64,000 nucleotides of DNA, taken from NCBI GenBank assembly GCA_038239345.1, contig JBBSEX010000008.1:62001-126000 (forward strand), in the 5' to 3' direction. Numbering within the stretch: the stretch's first letter is position 1; every line of letters begins with the position of its first letter. The notes below the pieces were generated by a model. That model saw nothing but the letters and a program-made list of their open reading frames with translations, did not search any database and was not told the origin of the DNA. This DNA comes from JBBSEX01 sp038239345 (GTDB taxonomy: Bacteria; Acidobacteriota; Terriglobia; Bryobacterales; Bryobacteraceae). Below, piece by piece: positions 59,867 to 64,000 of this stretch. Position numbers and translations under genes: made by a program.

Positions 59867-59942
59867 TGGTGGGCCCTGTAGGATTTGAACCTACGACCAA
59901 TGGATTATGAGTCCACTGCTCTAACCGCTGAGCTAAGGGCCC
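59867..59942 (-). tRNA. tRNA with CAU anticodon, probably tRNA-Ile2 (k2C-modified)
   Basis: A full 76-nt cloverleaf with encoded CCA. Acceptor GGGCCCU/AGGGCCC is perfectly paired, the anticodon loop is CUCAUAA (anticodon CAU), the T-arm is GUAGG-UUCAAAU-CCUAC, and the D-arm is GCUC/GAGC. The pattern GGGCCCUUAGCUCAG and UUAGAGCAG resembles E. coli ileX rather than elongator or initiator Met, so Ile2 (read as AUA after lysidine modification) is preferred. An elongator tRNA-Met cannot be excluded by eye. The 3' end touches HipB operator 2. Confidence 0.85.
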
Positions 59943-59971
59943 TCGATTCGTATTGTCGCAAATTCAACGGG

Positions 59972-61927
59972 TTAAGAATATAGCCAGTCGGGATAGCGAT
60001 CCCGCACGGGTCCCATCTTTTTGCCTACGGCGTAAATTCCGTCGCCGCGCAGGTCGGGTGACAGCAGGTAACGATCCAGCAGGTGCGTCACCCACCCATG
60101 ATCGCCCCGTGGTTCATCCAGAAACTCGCCCGTCTCTAGTAACGTGACTGTGAAGCCGGACTTCTCCAGAAGATCGGACACCTCTCGAGGCGTGTATTCG
60201 CGATTGTGCCGGGCGTCGGCCTCGCCGCTTTCCAGAGGCTTTATATATGCCTGGAAGAAGCCCGGATGATAGCCCTGCAGAATGCCGGCGATGGCCCGCA
60301 ACGATGTGATATTCGGGGTTGTGATGACCAGATGTCCGCCCGGGCGAAGAATGCGATTGATCTCGCCCATCATGTGCATCGGGTCTTCGAAGAGGTGCTC
60401 AATCAACTCCCCGCAGATCACGGTTGCGAAGTATTCATCGTCGTAGGGAAAGCGATCTTTCTCGGCATTGAACAAGTCCAGATCGCATGCAAACTGCTCA
60501 CCGTCGATCGACGTAACGGTGCGATGATCGCGCTGTCCAGCTTTGCCGTAATAGCAACCGCGAACTTCGCCGTAGCCAAGTTTGGAATGCAGGGCGGGCG
60601 TAATCTGCAGGTACGAACCCATTTCCAGGATCCGATCGTGGGGCCCTCCGCGCGGCGTTATCTGCAGCGTCTTCGCCAACCGCGTGATGTGCGTGGTCGC
60701 ATATTGGCGCGCGGCATCGTCATTGGCCCAGCCAACGATATACCGCGGCAGTTCGGGAATTGGTTCGGCTGGCGGGGGTTCAATGGCCGCCACTTCACAC
60801 GTTGCTGTTTCCGCATCCACGCCGCGGAGGAATTTCACGTAACGCTCGGCAACGGTCTTCCAGCTACACTCCCGTTCCACCCAGGCCCGAGCCCGCGCCC
60901 CCATTTCTCTAGCAATGCCGGGACGCGAGACCAGCAGATTTAGATATTCAAACAGATGATCTTCTTCGGTTGAGTCAACTGGAGTCTTGAGGCAGATCTC
61001 GTCGGGAAATTCGCGAAAGGATCCAACGTCCGACACCACGACGGCTTTGCCCATTCCCAGAGCCCGCAGTAACGTTCCCGAACTCTCGCCGACTGTGGGA
61101 AAGCGAAGATTTAAGATGATGTCGCAAGCTCCAAGGTAACCCTCGAAGTCTTCAATCGGGGTGAAGCCGAGCACGCGCGCGGAATCCGTTAGATCCAGCG
61201 AACGGAGCAGTGAATCGAGAGCCAGTTCGGGGTGCGGTTCGCCCACCAGGATCATCCGCGCGCGAGGTTCCACGGCTAGCAGACGGCGGAAGGCCCGCAA
61301 GGATTGTACGATCCGCTTGTAGGGTTTCAGAAAACCAAAAATCCCGATCAGCGGCGCCGAATTGTCGATACCTAAGCGGTGGCGGTAACTCAGACGATCG
61401 GGATCGACGATCCACGCGCCATGGGGAATCACTCCGATCCGCCCGGTAAATCCAGCGGCTCGCAACTCGCCGGCGACGCAGGCGCTATGGGCAATCGCTC
61501 CAGTGGACCGTGAGAGAATCCGGCGAATCATCGGCAAGCGGTCGTATTCCGGCCCCGCTCGCAACGTGCGAACTTCGCGCCGTGCGTACTCCAGCGCTTC
61601 GGGTCCGCCATCGAACTCCACTTCCCGGAGATAAGCGTCCCAGTCCCCATTTTTTATGGTGATATCGGCGACAAGATGATGCAGGTTCGCTTCATGCATC
61701 ACGACAATACCGGGATGGCGCAGCGCCAGGTCATAAGCAAAACGATGATGAGGATTGTTGCCGAGCTGGTAAAGCGCTACATCATATTGAGTGGGATCGT
61801 AATGGGCGGGCGCTTCGGTAAAGACAGTGACGTCCGCCAGTTGACATAGCGGCTCCAGCAGCGCCGCGGAGTAATCGGCGATCCCGCTTTTTGAAGGCGG
61901 CAAAGGCGAGAAAAAAGCCACCCGCAT
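59972..61927 (-). CDS. Fusion: GT4 glycosyltransferase + SAM methyltransferase
   Basis: A 651-residue two-domain enzyme. Residues 1-~370 are a GT-B glycosyltransferase: FFSPLPPSKSGIADYSAALL, VVMHEANLHHLV, GVIPHGAWIVDPDRL, IGIFGFLKPYKRIVQSLRAF and FPTVGESSGTLLRALGMGKA, with the GT4-type E near the C-end. After a linker, residues ~420-620 are a class I methyltransferase: EMGSYLQITP, DLDLFNAEKDRFPYDDEYFA, ICGELIEHLFEDPMHMMGEI, LRPGGHLVITTPN. Role: probably adds and methylates a sugar of a surface polysaccharide. It is the last gene of a three-gene operon. Confidence 0.92.
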   Translation of the reverse strand: MRVAFFSPLPPSKSGIADYSAALLEPLCQLADVTVFTEAPAHYDPTQYDVALYQLGNNPHHRFAYDLALRHPGIVVMHEANLHHLVADITIKNGDWDAYLREVEFDGGPEALEYARREVRTLRAGPEYDRLPMIRRILSRSTGAIAHSACVAGELRAAGFTGRIGVIPHGAWIVDPDRLSYRHRLGIDNSAPLIGIFGFLKPYKRIVQSLRAFRRLLAVEPRARMILVGEPHPELALDSLLRSLDLTDSARVLGFTPIEDFEGYLGACDIILNLRFPTVGESSGTLLRALGMGKAVVVSDVGSFREFPDEICLKTPVDSTEEDHLFEYLNLLVSRPGIAREMGARARAWVERECSWKTVAERYVKFLRGVDAETATCEVAAIEPPPAEPIPELPRYIVGWANDDAARQYATTHITRLAKTLQITPRGGPHDRILEMGSYLQITPALHSKLGYGEVRGCYYGKAGQRDHRTVTSIDGEQFACDLDLFNAEKDRFPYDDEYFATVICGELIEHLFEDPMHMMGEINRILRPGGHLVITTPNITSLRAIAGILQGYHPGFFQAYIKPLESGEADARHNREYTPREVSDLLEKSGFTVTLLETGEFLDEPRGDHGWVTHLLDRYLLSPDLRGDGIYAVGKKMGPVRDRYPDWLYS

Positions 61928-61929
61928 GT

Positions 61930-62631
61930 CTAGCGGGCAAGCTCCATCGACATCGTTCCCAGTGTGAACGGAACGCGAACCAGCAAGGGCGTGCGGCCGG
62001 CATCGCGCGAGAAAAATAGTTCAATGGTGATGTCGGTGGATGGACCTTTGATGGTGGCAGTTAGACGGTCGGCGTCAACCGGGTTGTCGCCCAGCTTCAA
62101 CATCTGATTCCCCGTGTATTCCACGCGGACCTGATAGGGCGCGCCAAAGACTACGGTTTGAGCGGATGGCAGGCGTCCCTGCGCCAGTTCCTTCCGAACG
62201 AACTGCAGGAATGCCAGTGGATCTTTGGCACAAGCCGCTGTCGGAATTTCAGATTTGCCGCCATTTACGGTTTCCCGCGTAGCGATATTTTTCGTCGCGT
62301 CGAACTTCAGGGTCTCATCACTTTTGCGCTTGCCGTGGGCGTAAGTGCGGTCGAACTCTACTGAGCAGAATTCAGCGGTCTGGGACGATTTATAGCGATC
62401 GGAAACGGCGTACCCTGGCACGGACGCATCTAGCGATAGCTCGACGGTCCAGCGGTTTACACCCTCGGAAGCACCCCGAATCGCTGAGAAACTTGCCTCA
62501 CCCAAACTCAATCCGCTGGGCCAGTTGATATTGTAGTGGAGCGATTCATTTGGCAGCGAGGCAGCGGCTCCAGCTTTCTCAGGAGACGCGAAAGCGACAA
62601 GAAGGACCAACAAGGGTGGCAGCATTTTCAA
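61930..62631 (-). CDS. DUF3108 exported protein
   Basis: 233 residues. The start is TTG 62631, overlapping the preceding stop (TTGA), or ATG 62625. A signal peptide (LPPLLVLLVAFASPEKAGA) precedes the DUF3108 beta-rich pattern: LHYNINWPSGLSLGEASF, TVELSLDASVPGYAVSDRYK, TLKFDATKNIATRE and DPLAFLQFVRKELAQG. The family is periplasmic and of unknown function, often near envelope glycan genes. It sits between two glycosyltransferase genes. Confidence 0.88.
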   Translation of the reverse strand: MKMLPPLLVLLVAFASPEKAGAAASLPNESLHYNINWPSGLSLGEASFSAIRGASEGVNRWTVELSLDASVPGYAVSDRYKSSQTAEFCSVEFDRTYAHGKRKSDETLKFDATKNIATRETVNGGKSEIPTAACAKDPLAFLQFVRKELAQGRLPSAQTVVFGAPYQVRVEYTGNQMLKLGDNPVDADRLTATIKGPSTDITIELFFSRDAGRTPLLVRVPFTLGTMSMELAR

Positions 62632-63779
62632 CGACGAATGGCGGTTATCGGCCGGACTTTTTCTACGGGCTTTCTACTTCCCGCAACTTCATAATATACT
62701 TCCAGCGTCTTCTGTGCGGACTTTTCCCAGCTAAATAGCGTGGATCTATGCGCAGCCAGGCGTTCCATGCGCGTCCGTAGCTGCGCGTCCAACAGCAAAT
62801 CTTGAATAGCCCGGGCCATCTCGGAAACGGAGTGCGGATCGAACAGAATTCCGGCCGCATTCGCGACTTCGGGCATGGCCGATGTGTTGGAGCAAGCCAC
62901 CGCCCGTCCGCAGGCCATGGCTTCCAGAATCGGCAACCCAAAGCCTTCATAAAACGATGGAAACACGAAAAGTTCGCAGCCGCCGTAGAGATGCAACAGA
63001 TCTTCGTCGTTCACGTATCCGGTGAAGTGAACACGATCAGCTACACTTGATTTCTCCACTGCTTTGTAGACGGTTGGCGAGTACCAAGTGTTGTTACCGA
63101 CGAACACTAATCGGTGGGGAAGCTGTGGATTAGCCCGAATCACTTCTTCAAAAGCCCGTAACAGACCCAGATGATTTTTTCGCGGCTGCAAATCGCCGAT
63201 CGTCAGGATGTACGGAAATGGAATATGGAACTTGTTCTCAATGCGAGCCACGGCGACTTCGCGTTGTACCGGCCGAAACGCTGACGAGACGGCATTGGGA
63301 ATCGAGATGACCTTATCATCGTCAATCCCATAGGCCTTTATAATCTCGCGCCGCGAAAACTCGCTGGGAGCCAGAACACGCGCCGCCATCTTCGCCGTTC
63401 GCTTCACGGTGTACTTTAGCTGAGCGGCCCGGAAGCGCGTAAAATATTCCGGATTTTCTAAATAGCTAACGTCATGAATACTCGCAATAACCGGAACCGG
63501 GCAAATGAGAGGCGCAGTATATTGCACATGGAGCAAATCCGGACGGTCTTGACGAAGACGGTTTGGAAGATCGAACCCTAATCGAATGAAAGGGTTACGC
63601 GATACCCACCGCTTCGTAAATTGGGCCGGAACATCTTCATCCGCCCGCTCCATCGACAGATAAGCTATGAATTCGGAATTGTCGTCTAAACCGGCGAACT
63701 GACCTAACAGGTTGCGTATATAAACTTCATTCCCCGTAAGGTGGCAGCCGATTGCGTGTGCATCAACAGAAAAGCGCAT
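62628..63779 (-). CDS. GT4-family glycosyltransferase
   Basis: 383 residues. GT-B fold: RFSVDAHAIGCHLTGNEVYI at the acceptor side, VLAPSEFSRREIIKAYGI, VISIPNAVSSAFRPV, ILTIGDLQPRKNHLGLLRAF (nucleotide-sugar domain start), FPSFYEGFGLPILEAMACGR with the conserved Glu pair, and VACSNTSAMPEVANAAGILF. It transfers an activated sugar, probably mannose- or glucose-type, during surface polysaccharide synthesis. It is the first gene of the operon. Confidence 0.94.
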   Translation of the reverse strand: MRFSVDAHAIGCHLTGNEVYIRNLLGQFAGLDDNSEFIAYLSMERADEDVPAQFTKRWVSRNPFIRLGFDLPNRLRQDRPDLLHVQYTAPLICPVPVIASIHDVSYLENPEYFTRFRAAQLKYTVKRTAKMAARVLAPSEFSRREIIKAYGIDDDKVISIPNAVSSAFRPVQREVAVARIENKFHIPFPYILTIGDLQPRKNHLGLLRAFEEVIRANPQLPHRLVFVGNNTWYSPTVYKAVEKSSVADRVHFTGYVNDEDLLHLYGGCELFVFPSFYEGFGLPILEAMACGRAVACSNTSAMPEVANAAGILFDPHSVSEMARAIQDLLLDAQLRTRMERLAAHRSTLFSWEKSAQKTLEVYYEVAGSRKPVEKVRPITAIRR

Positions 63780-64000
63780 GCAGTAATAAATAGTATAGAA
63801 GGCTCAACCGCCATCTGACTATACAAGATCATCCCCTGTGATACTAACCCACTGAGCGTGAAGACGTTCTTGCCATTTGGGCAAGCAATTTTAGCGCCAC
63901 GCCAGAGCCCCTCAATAATGGCTTCGTTTTGTGACGGAAACGCCTAGCGACGTATCTAATCCACATATGAACACTAACCAGATGCCGATTGGGGCGGCAG
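63780..64000. other. 221 bp upstream region of the polysaccharide operon
   Basis: No complete gene is seen. The promoter of the operon at 63779 should lie here. An ATG at 63967 opens a plus-strand frame (MNTNQMPIGAA) to the window edge, without a clear ribosome-binding site; it may be the start of a next gene, but this cannot be judged. Confidence 0.3.

Noticed and set aside
1..64000. CRISPR arrays, IS elements, prophage genes
   Set aside because: No regularly spaced direct repeats, transposase or phage structural genes were seen on reading the window; the only short array is the 7-bp GTAG repeat.

Overview
The window looks like chromosome of a free-living Acidobacteriota, most likely Bryobacterales (Candidatus Solibacter relatives). 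This rests on family content: two proteins with the TIGR03437 C-terminal module that is expanded in Solibacter-type genomes, an ECF sigma factor next to a membrane Ser/Thr kinase, an Oar-like TonB receptor with a carboxypeptidase-regulatory-like N-terminus, DUF1080 and DUF4159 proteins, and many secreted TPR proteins. Genes are packed tightly, with frequent 1-4 nt stop/start overlaps. No phage, IS element or CRISPR array was seen.

Layout. 1-8.7 kb: a partial Ser/Thr kinase and its ECF sigma factor, divergent from a large secreted TPR protein preceded by a 33-codon leader ORF; then DUF1697, an S9 peptidase, a second TPR protein and DUF4159. 8.7-14.4 kb: an iron-uptake block (PepSY-TM stub, PiuC-type dioxygenase, Fiu-type siderophore receptor, a decayed Fur-like fragment) followed by a LytS/LytTR two-component pair. 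14.5-17.4 kb: secreted and small proteins (glucosaminidase-like, ComEA-like HhH, unknowns, YtxH). 17.4-27.7 kb: metabolism (P5C dehydrogenase, aldo/keto reductase, alpha/beta hydrolase, IlvD, GlgA, SDR), an SRPBCC/ArsR-like pair and two tandem thioredoxins. 27.7-34.7 kb: prolyl oligopeptidase, the ergothioneine genes egtB-egtD and a glucan phosphorylase. 35-41.4 kb: small proteins, alcohol dehydrogenase, DUF1080, YceI, RecQ, cyclophilin, RidA. 41.4-49.2 kb: a sensor kinase/OmpR regulator with a Spy-like periplasmic protein, then threonine dehydratase, AspRS, HisRS and a gamma-carbonic anhydrase. 49.3-58.3 kb: a surface cluster (TIGR03437 protein, YVTN beta-propeller, Oar-like TonB receptor) beside a second LytS/LytTR pair. 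58.3-59.9 kb: a HipBA module whose paired operators abut the CCA end of a tRNA(CAU) gene. 60-63.8 kb: a three-gene polysaccharide operon including a glycosyltransferase-methyltransferase fusion.

How the genes work together. Both TonB-receptor loci sit beside a LytS/LytTR pair rather than FecI/FecR regulators. The kinase-OmpR-Spy-like trio resembles a Cpx-type envelope-stress circuit. Glycogen turnover (GlgA, GlgP), redox protection (ergothioneine, thioredoxins) and cell-envelope functions dominate the rest.

No wholly new system can be proven from sequence alone. The most interesting leads are the HipBA/tRNA operator architecture, the 7-bp GTAG array between the second receptor and its LytTR pair, the PepSY-TM stub, the Fur-like remnant and the leader ORF at 1931.
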